The position numbers and the translations under genes were made by a program. From NCBI GenBank assembly GCA_000333855.2, contig CM007348.1, positions 555,985 through 619,984 on the forward strand: a stretch of 64,000 nucleotides of DNA. The letters run 5' to 3'. Source of the stretch: Endotrypanum monterogeii (Eukaryota; Euglenozoa; Kinetoplastea; Trypanosomatida; Trypanosomatidae). Positions 1 through 9,206 of the stretch are shown one piece after another (positions within the stretch are counted from its first letter, which is position 1; each line of letters starts with the position of its first letter). The notes under the pieces were generated by a model that was not told the origin of the DNA, ran no database searches, and saw only the letters and a list, made by a program, of their open reading frames with translations.

Positions 1-3000
1 TCACCACGAAGAACGATGCGTTGCGCGCACAGTTGATAGCGCAAGTCGTACAGGCACAGAGCGCCACCGTACGTACCGACGGCTGCTGCACACGCCCTGT
101 CACCCGAGTAGAGTGGAGATATGCAGCTCGGCGCGCCATCGAGTGGGTTGAGACGAGTATTCCAAACAGAGGCAGTCGATGTCAGCGTTGGTGATCCATC
201 GCTTGCATAAACCCCGCCTCGGCATCGCGTATCCACAACATGGAGACCCCCAGCTGCAGTCGTCACAAGCAACGATGCTCGATCCTGCAATGCCAGCGCG
301 GTCAAGCCGCCCTCTAGAGCCCCCGCCACAGCAGTAGACGACACCCATGTGTTCCTCTCCACGTCGAACACACGCACGCAGCCATCGGTGCTCGAGAAGG
401 CCACCGTCGAGTCGACTGCCGACGCAGACGAGGAAGAATGCATTGTGTCTCGACCCTGATCCGGCACCCCTAACCATTGGCATGCCGTGTACGAGTGCCT
501 CAACGAATCTGGCCCCACCGTCGCTACACGCGCCACCAAAGACAGCTCACGCACGCGAGAAGAGCTCCTGTGTGACGCAGCAACTTCCCAGATAAAAGCC
601 TCGTGATGTGCACCCGCTGATATCACGATCCCGTTGCCTAGCGGCGATGGAGCCATTGCGTAGATGGCCCCGGTATGATTGCTCACGGTGCTTAGTGGAG
701 CCGCAGCGGGTCGCAACTCCGAGGATGACACTGCCGAGTACCGTGATGTTGCGGCAACCGACAACGCCACCGGTGGGGGCAGGGAATGAGGAGTCGATCG
801 ATCGTGCAGAGCTTGGACATTGCCGTCACTAAGGGTGCAGGAGAACAGACACGACGGAGGCGGCAACGTGGCGGCGAGTGGTGATATATCAATGATGCAC
901 GGTGGAGTCGGGGGGTGGCGACACAGTGCTGACATTGCTGCCACGGAACTGGTGCCATGACTCCTTGCCTTAGATGGAGGGACCCCGTAAACAGTGACAC
1001 CCGGCGAAGGCGTCGTCTGCGGCGCGGAAGACACGTGGAGGTGAGACAACGCACAGCGACTTTCGAGTTGCACACGCTCGACCTCTCGCGCGGTGGGTTG
1101 GTAAACGAGGGTCGTGTCGCCCGATTCCCCAACAACGCAAGTGTTGGTGCTACCACCGCCCTTCTGTACGACAGCAGATGCCTCCGCAATGCTGCTCCCA
1201 GGACTCGCTTTTGATGTTGTCATAGACGGCGACGAGGCCTCGGTCGACGGAAGCCCATGCAAGAGCACCGGTACCGGATCGGAATCATAACGCGTCACTC
1301 CAACAACCTCCGGCAACACATCTTTGTAAGTGCCGGTGCTGCCTCCCCTGTTCTCGAAGCCACGGCACGCGGCTGAGGGAACGCATCCACTCTTGCAGGC
1401 ACCGAGGACTCTGTCGAGACTTGAGCACAAGGCCTCATCGCCTTGGAAGATATCCTCGTCCCAGAAGAAAGCTGAGCTTTTTAAGGGTGTGGTTCTCCCC
1501 CACAGCGCACTGTTGGCGTAGCTGAGCAACGTCACCCCGGCTGCGCCGCCGGCTGGAATAGAAGACGAGGTCAGATCCGCCCGAATCGCCGTAGCAGCGT
1601 GACGGCGCAAATGTGCCAGAGGAACCGGGTGTGTTAGTAAAGGCCGAACAGCGTACTCAAGGTGCAGAGCAATGTCGCTGGCTGAGTAAGTCTGTGCTGC
1701 CGCCTCAACCACCCCACAGGCCGCCTCACGCAGCCACAGACGACTCTCCACCAGCAAAGGCAGGCACTGGTGAACAAGTGGCATTGTATCCGCCAGTGGC
1801 AACCTGCAACTACGGACCACCACTGCCAGACTCTCCATCGTTTTCGTGAGGACGACAACATCCTCGTGGCGCAGGCCTTCTTCAACGAACAGACAAAGCG
1901 TCTTTGCATGTGGTGACTTCAGGAGCGCGTGCAGCAGGATGGCTTGCGGGTAGAGCACTCGCTGCACCCGCAGTGGTGCCGCAAGGGCTGTGGTGAGGAG
2001 AGGTATCAGATCCTCTGTAACTCGCTGTTCGCCCAGAAAGGCAGCCACAGCGCTAGCCGATTGTTCAATAACCGCCACAACAACAGCGACGCATGGGTGA
2101 TTATATAGCATCTGCAACATGTTCCAGCCGTTGGTTACAAGACAGCGAAGCTGGATCAAGTACTGATGTACCCCCGCGGCTCTGATTCCATACGTATTAC
2201 TATCGACTCTCTCTCCCCCCGATCGACCAACGCCAGAGCGGCGCTCCGTCGTAGCCGCCGTCTCCCATGCTCCGCCGCTCCTGCTTCGCTCGCTCTGACT
2301 GCAGACCTCTGCAGCGCTAGCGCACGGCGCGTCACTGCTGCTACGGAGCAGCGGCGAAAAAATCAGCGTCGTGCTCGACTCTCCTTCTACTGTTGGTGCT
2401 TTTAAACTGCTGTCCTCTTCACGTCCCTGGTTGAGAACAGAGACCCGGCCACCCTGGCGACACCTTTGCCCGAGGAGTGAGTCGTGATGCCGCCTCTCAT
2501 TCGCCGCCTCCTCAGGTGGCCGAGAAGCATGACCTTGCTCCTCAGACTGACGTGAAAACGTGGTGGATGCCGTCGTCGACGCATCGGCTCCGTACACGAG
2601 CTGCCTCCGCTCAGTGATGTAACGTGTCAAGAGCAACAGCCGCGGCAACCGACTCGCCACCTCTACCAGCACTGCCGTCGACTCTTGTTCCGCCTCTCGC
2701 AGGATGTCGTAAAGGCAGGGCAGCACAAGATGCTCCATGAGGGCCCACTGTTCCTCCAGTACTGTAGCGTCCACCGACTTGTTACCGAAACTCGCAGCGA
2801 TTGTCTCACTAAAATGGGCCGTAGATCCACTCCAACGCTGCGGCGAATTGAGTGTGAGGTGACGCGCGATCACTTCGGAAATAAAGCTGAGCAGCCGAAT
2901 CGCTATAAGGCGTGTAGGCGGTCCGTACACGTGGGTGTCGTTGTTCACATAAAAAACAACGTGTGGCAACACGACATCCACTAAAGAGGTGAAACTGCAG

Positions 3001-5303
3001 TACAGTGCACACCGACGCAGGCAAAGTAGTCCGCGGTAAGCCGCCTCGTCGCTCCAGTGACCGTTATGCAATGTTTGAAGAAGGGTGGGTAGAAGAAGAC
3101 AGACAGCAAGCTCTCGAGACGAGCGTGCAACTGCCGATAAATGAGCCGAGTCGTCATGCATCCCCTCATTGGATACCGCAGTCTTCACCTCTGACGCAGC
3201 TGCCGAGAAGTCGCTGCCACGACGCCCCGGCGTCGCGTCTAGACCCTCGCACCTCTGCAGAACCGCCTCCAGCTGGTTATGAAAGAGTACCAGTCGCGTG
3301 TCCGGAGCCGCAGTGAGTAGCTGAGGCAGCACAGACTCGTATAAGTAAGGAAATAAAGCGGGAAAGATACGCTGCTGGAGGCCACGACTCAGGAGATCTC
3401 GCGCGGACGGTCTGTCTTGCGCGGCGGCACACAACATTGGCAGCAAAAGCGCGTCAAGTTCGACAGGCACGCCGGCGTCACGCAGGATGGGCAACATGAC
3501 TTCCCCTCGTGCCTCCGCGTTTGTGAGATGACGTAGATTCAGTACGTGTGACAAAGTGAGTGGGTCCGCCTCCTTGTAGAGGAACAGCACGACGCACGCT
3601 GTGGAGAAGATATCCATAGAGGCTAGATGGCCGTCGAAGTTGACGTTGCTCACGTTGTAGGTCGCGCTGCCGCGTGCCTTGCTCTCCAACGGTGGGGTGG
3701 GGAGTGGCTGGTCGGTAAATTTTTCGGGTGCCACGTAACACGCCCTGTTCTCGTCTGTATCGTAGTAGTAGTCGAACAAGAGAGGACTGTCAAGTGGCAT
3801 ACGGCAAGGTTTGAAGGGAGCCATGTCGCAAAGCAGCAGGACACCAGTGCTCTGAATCAGTACATTGTTGGGCTTGATGTCACCGTGAGCAAAACCGTAG
3901 GTTTCGTGCAGGTGCGCCACCGCCTCCAACAGCTGATAAACGATAAAAAGTTTTTCTTTTGGTGTCCACAGAGGGCGAGCTGCTAGACGCTCACGAAGCG
4001 AGAACGCGATGTAGGGGCGCTGCAATACACAAACATCCTCCCTCTCGCAGACAACGCTGTACCATAAACAGTTGCGTGGAGTTGACCGCTTCAGTGTTGA
4101 GCACACGGCGTGCAGTTGCTCACCGGTGTTGTCCATCATCCGGTGCACGTATTTGAGGAAATATGCCTGACCAGGATCGTCGGGGGTACGCACAAACACC
4201 TTTGTGACGACATCCTCGACTGAAATACACTCCTCTGGTGATGTCAGCGACGTCGAAGGGCTGCCGCTCGCTGGTGCGGGAAGCGCAGCACTGCACAGAC
4301 CCCCGTGGGCAGCGAGGATGGAGGAGAACGTCATCCCGACGCCGCAACTACCGCTGCTGCCACCACCACCACAACGTAGAAGAAGCTGTACATAATTGCC
4401 GTAGTTGCTGCGCCACTCCCCGCTCACACCGGCCACAACCGCGTCAAGGTTGGAGGTCTGGCCTGCGTTAGCCGAAGCCGCCGTGGCGTACGAGGACCTG
4501 GCGACATTGTGCGACGTTGCCAAGTGCAGAGGTGCAGACGAGCCTATGCCGGTGCGATTCGGCGTGCTGTGATCAGCACTGGACAAACCAAAGCCGTAGC
4601 CGCTGCCACGCGTGACCGACAAGGCGCGAGTGTTCGTATCACGACACCAGACCTCCATCACTGCAGCGGTGGTGGAACTTGGCGCCGATGCCCCCTCAGA
4701 CTGCAGCCACGACGGAACGATGCGCCATGGGCGGTCACACAGAGGTAGGCGTTGACGCCATCGCGCCTGATGCCACATGGTGTGCTCGTAAGCCGAAAGC
4801 TGTGTCGTATTGGCTGCCTCCGCGACGGCGGTCACACCCTTGCACAAAGCGTGAAACGCGTCGATGCACTTCACAGCGTCACCCGTCTCTCGCCCACGCC
4901 CAGCTGTCCCAGGATGGGCGCTAGACGCCTTGGTGAATGAAGTGAGAGCTGTGGACGAGCAGCCGCCAGATCCCCCATTTCGCAACGCAAATGCTGGAGC
5001 GCTGAAAATTTGACTCGGGAGGTGCTCGAGGCGGTGCTGCGGGACGCTTTTTCCATCAGCCGAAACGAAGCCGTGAGAGCAATGGGGAGAATTGGATCTA
5101 CGACGCAATGTTGAGGTGTGCGCGAGGCCTGGTCCTCGAGCGTTCTCCCCATCGCCGGTTCCCGCCACAACTCGGGTATAGAAGAGGCAGCGAAACGTGG
5201 CAAAGTAATTTCGACCCTCTGCGCCGAGAGAGGCAACAAGCTCCAGGTCATCCGATACGTTGGCGAGGTCAACAGCGGCCGTCGCCGCGAGTTGATTGCC
5301 CAT
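1..5303 (-). CDS. VPS15: VPS15 / PIK3R4-like pseudokinase, regulatory subunit of the class III PI3-kinase (3' end cut by the window)
   Basis: The frame is open from ATG 5303 to the left edge (about 1767 codons, no stop). The protein starts MGNQLA, the same N-terminus as human PIK3R4, with Gly2 as a myristoylation site. A kinase domain follows: VVTKVF with the beta-3 lysine near residue 366, HGDIKPNNVL near 472, and then a VPS15-type activation region (CDMAPFKP, CYVAPEKF). Next come helical HEAT-like segments (roughly 600-1150), a low-complexity Ser/Thr linker, and a C-terminal WD40 region whose last visible blade reads LCLYDLRYQLCAQR. VPS15 holds VPS34 on endosomes and autophagosomes. About 300 residues of low-complexity sequence are inserted before the beta-3 lysine, so the protein is longer than human (1358) or yeast (1454) VPS15. 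The start is fixed by the MGNQLA match, although an in-frame ATG lies 19 codons upstream. The family call is secure; the C-terminal end is not visible. Confidence 0.93.
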   Translation of the reverse strand, partial: MGNQLAATAAVDLANVSDDLELVASLGAEGRNYFATFRCLFYTRVVAGTGDGENARGPGLAHTSTLRRRSNSPHCSHGFVSADGKSVPQHRLEHLPSQIFSAPAFALRNGGSGGCSSTALTSFTKASSAHPGTAGRGRETGDAVKCIDAFHALCKGVTAVAEAANTTQLSAYEHTMWHQARWRQRLPLCDRPWRIVPSWLQSEGASAPSSTTAAVMEVWCRDTNTRALSVTRGSGYGFGLSSADHSTPNRTGIGSSAPLHLATSHNVARSSYATAASANAGQTSNLDAVVAGVSGEWRSNYGNYVQLLLRCGGGGSSGSCGVGMTFSSILAAHGGLCSAALPAPASGSPSTSLTSPEECISVEDVVTKVFVRTPDDPGQAYFLKYVHRMMDNTGEQLHAVCSTLKRSTPRNCLWYSVVCEREDVCVLQRPYIAFSLRERLAARPLWTPKEKLFIVYQLLEAVAHLHETYGFAHGDIKPNNVLIQSTGVLLLCDMAPFKPCRMPLDSPLLFDYYYDTDENRACYVAPEKFTDQPLPTPPLESKARGSATYNVSNVNFDGHLASMDIFSTACVVLFLYKEADPLTLSHVLNLRHLTNAEARGEVMLPILRDAGVPVELDALLLPMLCAAAQDRPSARDLLSRGLQQRIFPALFPYLYESVLPQLLTAAPDTRLVLFHNQLEAVLQRCEGLDATPGRRGSDFSAAASEVKTAVSNEGMHDDSAHLSAVARSSRELAVCLLLPTLLQTLHNGHWSDEAAYRGLLCLRRCALYCSFTSLVDVVLPHVVFYVNNDTHVYGPPTRLIAIRLLSFISEVIARHLTLNSPQRWSGSTAHFSETIAASFGNKSVDATVLEEQWALMEHLVLPCLYDILREAEQESTAVLVEVASRLPRLLLLTRYITERRQLVYGADASTTASTTFSRQSEEQGHASRPPEEAANERRHHDSLLGQRCRQGGRVSVLNQGREEDSSLKAPTVEGESSTTLIFSPLLRSSSDAPCASAAEVCSQSERSRSGGAWETAATTERRSGVGRSGGERVDSNTYGIRAAGVHQYLIQLRCLVTNGWNMLQMLYNHPCVAVVVAVIEQSASAVAAFLGEQRVTEDLIPLLTTALAAPLRVQRVLYPQAILLHALLKSPHAKTLCLFVEEGLRHEDVVVLTKTMESLAVVVRSCRLPLADTMPLVHQCLPLLVESRLWLREAACGVVEAAAQTYSASDIALHLEYAVRPLLTHPVPLAHLRRHAATAIRADLTSSSIPAGGAAGVTLLSYANSALWGRTTPLKSSAFFWDEDIFQGDEALCSSLDRVLGACKSGCVPSAACRGFENRGGSTGTYKDVLPEVVGVTRYDSDPVPVLLHGLPSTEASSPSMTTSKASPGSSIAEASAVVQKGGGSTNTCVVGESGDTTLVYQPTAREVERVQLESRCALSHLHVSSAPQTTPSPGVTVYGVPPSKARSHGTSSVAAMSALCRHPPTPPCIIDISPLAATLPPPSCLFSCTLSDGNVQALHDRSTPHSLPPPVALSVAATSRYSAVSSSELRPAAAPLSTVSNHTGAIYAMAPSPLGNGIVISAGAHHEAFIWEVAASHRSSSRVRELSLVARVATVGPDSLRHSYTACQWLGVPDQGRDTMHSSSSASAVDSTVAFSSTDGCVRVFDVERNTWVSSTAVAGALEGGLTALALQDRASLLVTTAAGGLHVVDTRCRGGVYASDGSPTLTSTASVWNTRLNPLDGAPSCISPLYSGDRACAAAVGTYGGALCLYDLRYQLCAQRIVLRG

Positions 5304-5325
5304 ATATATATATATATATATATAT
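5301..5325. repeat. (AT)12 microsatellite abutting the VPS15 start codon
   Basis: The dinucleotide run ends in the ATG of VPS15 on the minus strand. It lies in the 5' UTR if the predicted splice site at 5449 is used, and it separates the MGNQLA start from an upstream in-frame ATG at 5360. Confidence 0.9.
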
Positions 5326-5839
5326 TTCTCCCAATATGTAAAACAAAAAATAATAATCATGTATATCCGTCTGCACACGCAGAGGTGTGTCAAGACGTAC
5401 TGCAGTATTCAGTGCGTGCAGCAGCAGCAATCCCCAATCGCGGTGAATCTTGTGAAAAGAGGAAAGGGGGAAGGAGGTGAGAGGGACACCCAACACAGCA
5501 AACAATAACGAAAAGCCTACAAAACAAGAGGAGTAGGGGAGATGAGAAATGAAAATGTTTCACGAGTGAAGATGGCGAGGGAAACGAGGGCCCCCCTTTT
5601 GCTTGGGGGGGAGGGGGGGCAAGGGGAGGCAAGCAAGCTGCGAGGAAGGGAGTGAGGAAGTAAAAAGAGGAGAGAATGCGTCTGTTGCATCGAACTCTCG
5701 GCATCAAGCAAGTCCCTAACTTGATATTTATGAAGGCACCCTCGTATTTCGGACCCAAGCGCCACAACATTAATGTATCTGAGGAGGGGAGGAAGCTGAA
5801 GTTTACAGACGCGTCACCCACATCTCCTTCAAACCATGA

Positions 5840-5876
<37 letters not shown>

Positions 5877-7116
5877 GATGTGTAGGGGTGCATATCAGAA
5901 AAAGAGTAGCGATTTTGAGAACATCCCTTCGGTGCGCACGAGGTCAACCCTTCCCCCTGGCGAGACGAAACGCGAAAATTCAGGTGTGCCAAAAAAGAAA
6001 GATAATGCGAGCCCCCTTTTGTGTGTGTGTGTGTGTGTATGTGGAGGAAGAGGAAGAGAAGGTGTATGAATAATACTAACGTCTCCAGAACTGCGTTGGA
6101 GCGTTGCGGGTGTGTTTGCGTCCAACTTTGAGGGATCGTCCACTAGAAGAATGTTCCGAGATGGAGATCTACACACAGGAAGGGTGCGACGACGACAGAC
6201 GTGATATCCCAAGGAGATTGCGGAGGGAAGGCGAGGCGAAAGGGTGCACACAGACAAACAGACTTCATTTTTGTTGGGAACAGGTGCCCATGCATGAGCT
6301 TGCTCGGCCGCATTGGGGAAAAAAAATGTTGTGACGGAAGAAAGGCAGCGGCAGAGAAAAACGGGGCACAAAAGAGGGGAGCCAGCCCAAAGGAAAAAAA
6401 TGGAATTGAACACGCGACAATACATCTTTTGTACTCGACACACACACACACACACAGATATATATATATATATATATATATACTGAAACATACAAGAACT
6501 TTAACAAGAATGCTCAAGTATCATGACCCCCCGACAGATTTTATTTGTTTCTAGATGCCAACGATATGAAATGGCGACAGCGGTAGAAGTGGGGGGAAGG
6601 GGGGTGGGACGAAGAGAGAGAAAAGGAAGCCAGAAAAAAAAAATGGGTGAAGAAAAGCGGACCTAAAAGAAGTCTAACCCATGTCACTGACGAACTCGAC
6701 GGACATGGAAGCACAGCACTAACATATCAAAACACCTTCACTAGTAATCACGCCCCTTGACTGAGGCACCAAAGACTTTCCTCACCTGTGCCCCACAAGA
6801 CTGACACTATGGCCGCATTCGCCCTCTACATTCACCATCCCTGCATCACCATATATCACTTAGTTATTTCGGTGTAGCACGAGAGCATGGGGTGGACCGC
6901 TATAATAATAAAAAGTAAGACATACGGAGAAAAAAAAAAAAACATGAATTCCACCCGCCTCTCAGAAAGACAACAACCCTTCTTCCACCATCCAGAAATA
7001 CAGTCAATTTGTGCGAGGAGAGAGGAGTATACAGCATAATGAGAAGAAAAAGAACACGTGCCTCGCCGCCGATGGCGCGCAAGCTGAGGACAAAAACAAA
7101 ACAAAGAGCAGGGACA

Positions 7117-7158
<42 letters not shown>

Positions 7159-7427
7159 ACGGGGAAAACAAATCCGGAGTGGAAAAATTAAAGGTCGGCC
7201 AACTGGGAGGAAAATCAGCGCATCTCTCTCTCTTTTCCAAGTGTGTGTGTGTGAATACGTTGAACAAGTGTCGCTGACCTACCCACTACCCGACTTCCCA
7301 CCTTCCTACTCGACTATACAAGTGCACCTCTTCACCAAAAAAGCAACATGAAAGACCTCGAACTCGCCGAGGATGTATCTTTTCTTTCTTATCTACATGG
7401 TGTGAGGCTGCGCTCCCCCCCCCTTCC
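5304..7427. other. Intergenic region between ArfGAP and VPS15, rich in microsatellites
   Basis: About 2.1 kb without a credible gene. It holds the ArfGAP 3' UTR and the VPS15 5' UTR. Visible are compound TA/TG at 5839-5876, TG at 6019-6038, CA followed by TA at 6438-6482, TA at 7115-7155, and many A-rich runs. Open frames of up to 200 codons here (for example 5390-5992 minus) are built from repeat translation such as poly-His-Thr and poly-Ile-Tyr and are not counted as genes. Confidence 0.7.
5449..5485 (-). promoter_or_regulatory. Predicted trans-splice acceptor of VPS15
   Basis: On the minus strand a pyrimidine tract (5453-5485) is followed at once by an AG at 5450-5449. This gives a leader of about 145 nt. 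It is predicted from the kinetoplastid rule (polypyrimidine tract, then first AG); there is no RNA evidence. Confidence 0.5.
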
Positions 7428-8672
7428 CTATCCGGGGTGGTACAGCGGCTTCGCCATCTGCGGCTGCCATGCCACCGAGCCCCCACCCGTGTTTGGATTC
7501 GAGCTGCCTCTGGTTTGCACACCCGCTCCAAGAACGGGGGCGGAACCAAACAGGGAAAGAATCTCATCCTTGGCACTTCCACTGCTGCCGGCGCTTGGAC
7601 TCCCCTGGAAACCCATAAACAAATTATCAGTGTTACTAGGCCCTGTCGATGGACTAGACAAGGAATGCGACTTGTTCGGCAACGGCGCCTTGTCGTACAT
7701 GCCGCCACCTAAGGGGCTGCACGCATTGGATGCTGCCTCACCGAGCTGCGTCCTCGCCCAAGCCCAGTTCTCCTTTGAGCCCACTGGTGATACCGACGAC
7801 GGCGACGCCAAAGCACTTCCCCAGGCAGTAGGCAATGGGGAAGCGGTACCACCGACCGCTGGAGAGCTCACGCTGTTGTCATGACGCCGATAAGCACCAG
7901 AGAAAAGCTCCTCAACGTTTGTGAAGGCGGCTGTAGTACTCTGCGTCGTCTCCTTGCTTGACGACACTGTCGTGGTTGAAGAAACAGGTGGCCCCCAGAG
8001 CTCCACGAGGACGTTGTGCTGGTGCGGCGGCTCCACGGGCGTGTCCGCTTGGCGCGGTGAAGAAATCAACCGGGGCGATGGCGCTGAAGCTTCGACCACG
8101 GTGGCGCACACGCCCTCATTTGGGGACTCCATAAACTTTTTGAAAAGTTCGGTGAAGCGGGGGTGAAAGTATTGCCTCCGCTCATACTTCCCGCGAATGG
8201 CTCGCTCCACAACGGCGGTGTCGGTGGTGGCGGCGACACGTGCAGAAGGTGGCATATTATACTCGTATAAGAGTCGTCCTCGTGTGTTGCCAACATGCTC
8301 CATCACGAATAGCATCGAATCTGGCCAGGCGTCCATGCTAACCGACTTCACCTTGGATATGTGCGTGCCCATAGAGCGATGGATGCCAGCGCAGCGAAGG
8401 CAGAAAAAAATACCAAGATTTGTGCTTGCCCATCGTGGTTGTTTCGCACCGCAATCGAAACACTCACGATTATCCTGACGACGCAATAAAACATCAAAGC
8501 GTTGCTGTTGCGGCGGCGAGACACCTGCGCTTGGCGTCACCGTGTTGGTGGTGCGCTTTGTCACGAAACCAGCGTCTACATTTTCAGAAACACCACTACT
8601 ATTGCGCGCACAGTATGTGTCCCCGCGCCGCGCACCCGGCTCGTAGCGGTCTTGGTAGAACTGGTTTGGCAT
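7428..8672 (-). CDS. ArfGAP-domain protein (Arf GTPase-activating protein)
   Basis: 414 residues from ATG 8672 to TAG. The ArfGAP zinc finger is complete: Cys71 and Cys74, then Cys91 and Cys94 (C-x2-C-x16-C-x2-C). It is followed by GIHRSMGTHISKVKSVSMD, with the catalytic arginine finger at Arg99. The domain covers about residues 56-180, including the later NTRGRLLYEYN and EFRISKYER-like helical part. The remaining 230 residues are Ser/Pro/Gly/Thr-rich with short aromatic motifs (NLFMGFQ, ILSLFGS), like the C-terminal tails of SMAP/AGE2-type ArfGAPs that bind coat or adaptor proteins. ArfGAPs stimulate GTP hydrolysis on Arf at the Golgi and endosomes. The exact subfamily cannot be told from the domain alone. 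A predicted splice acceptor lies about 60 nt upstream. Confidence 0.92.
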   Translation of the reverse strand: MPNQFYQDRYEPGARRGDTYCARNSSGVSENVDAGFVTKRTTNTVTPSAGVSPPQQQRFDVLLRRQDNRECFDCGAKQPRWASTNLGIFFCLRCAGIHRSMGTHISKVKSVSMDAWPDSMLFVMEHVGNTRGRLLYEYNMPPSARVAATTDTAVVERAIRGKYERRQYFHPRFTELFKKFMESPNEGVCATVVEASAPSPRLISSPRQADTPVEPPHQHNVLVELWGPPVSSTTTVSSSKETTQSTTAAFTNVEELFSGAYRRHDNSVSSPAVGGTASPLPTAWGSALASPSSVSPVGSKENWAWARTQLGEAASNACSPLGGGMYDKAPLPNKSHSLSSPSTGPSNTDNLFMGFQGSPSAGSSGSAKDEILSLFGSAPVLGAGVQTRGSSNPNTGGGSVAWQPQMAKPLYHPG

Positions 8673-8732
8673 GTCGTACTTTAGGTAGGTGAAAGTGGGG
8701 CAGGTAATGTGTTCAACTGTCTACTGATGTGT

Positions 8733-8768
8733 CTGTACGTATCGGGGAAGGTGGGAATGAAGGGGAAG
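8733..8768 (-). promoter_or_regulatory. Predicted trans-splice acceptor of the ArfGAP gene
   Basis: A minus-strand pyrimidine tract (about 8741-8768) precedes an AG at 8734-8733, giving a leader of about 60 nt. Pattern-based prediction only. Confidence 0.45.
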
Positions 8769-9062
8769 GGGGTTGACGCCAGAGACTTCTACAGCACTGC
8801 AATCAATGAAAGAAGAAAAAAGAAAACGTGATTCACGGAGGGAAGAGAAGAGGAAATGAAGGATGTGCAGAAGTGGTACAGAACTACGTTGCTGAGCAGC
8901 GCACACATTGGTGGGAACAACCCCACTACCGGCCCACTCTACGCCCTGCCCATTAACACGTCCGCAGAACGAGACACCTTGCCACAAAAAATCATCTTCA
9001 AGAAGCGGAAAGAAAGGAAAAAAAATAGATCAAGACGACCCAACATACAACTGAGCTGATGT

Positions 9063-9066
<4 letters not shown>

Positions 9067-9119
<53 letters not shown>
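9067..9119. repeat. (CA)26 microsatellite
   Basis: Uninterrupted CA on the plus strand (GT in the transcript), 88 bp downstream of the topoisomerase stop, so in its 3' UTR. Confidence 0.95.
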
Positions 9120-9121
<2 letters not shown>

Positions 9122-9206
9122 CGCACATGCGCTAACAGCTTCATGGTGTTAGGGTAAAAATTGACTGAACCGACCACACCGCGCAGAAGCGAAAGCGATG
9201 TGCCTG

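Larger units (their letters stand above)
8673..9206. other. Intergenic region between TOP3B and ArfGAP
   Basis: About 530 bp with the topoisomerase 3' UTR, including a long CA repeat, and the ArfGAP leader. No gene seen. Confidence 0.7.

Noticed and set aside
5390..6517. Minus-strand frames of 124-200 codons in the ArfGAP-VPS15 spacer
   Set aside because: Composition comes from TA, TG and A/T runs (Ile-Tyr, His-Thr, Phe runs); no conserved motif.
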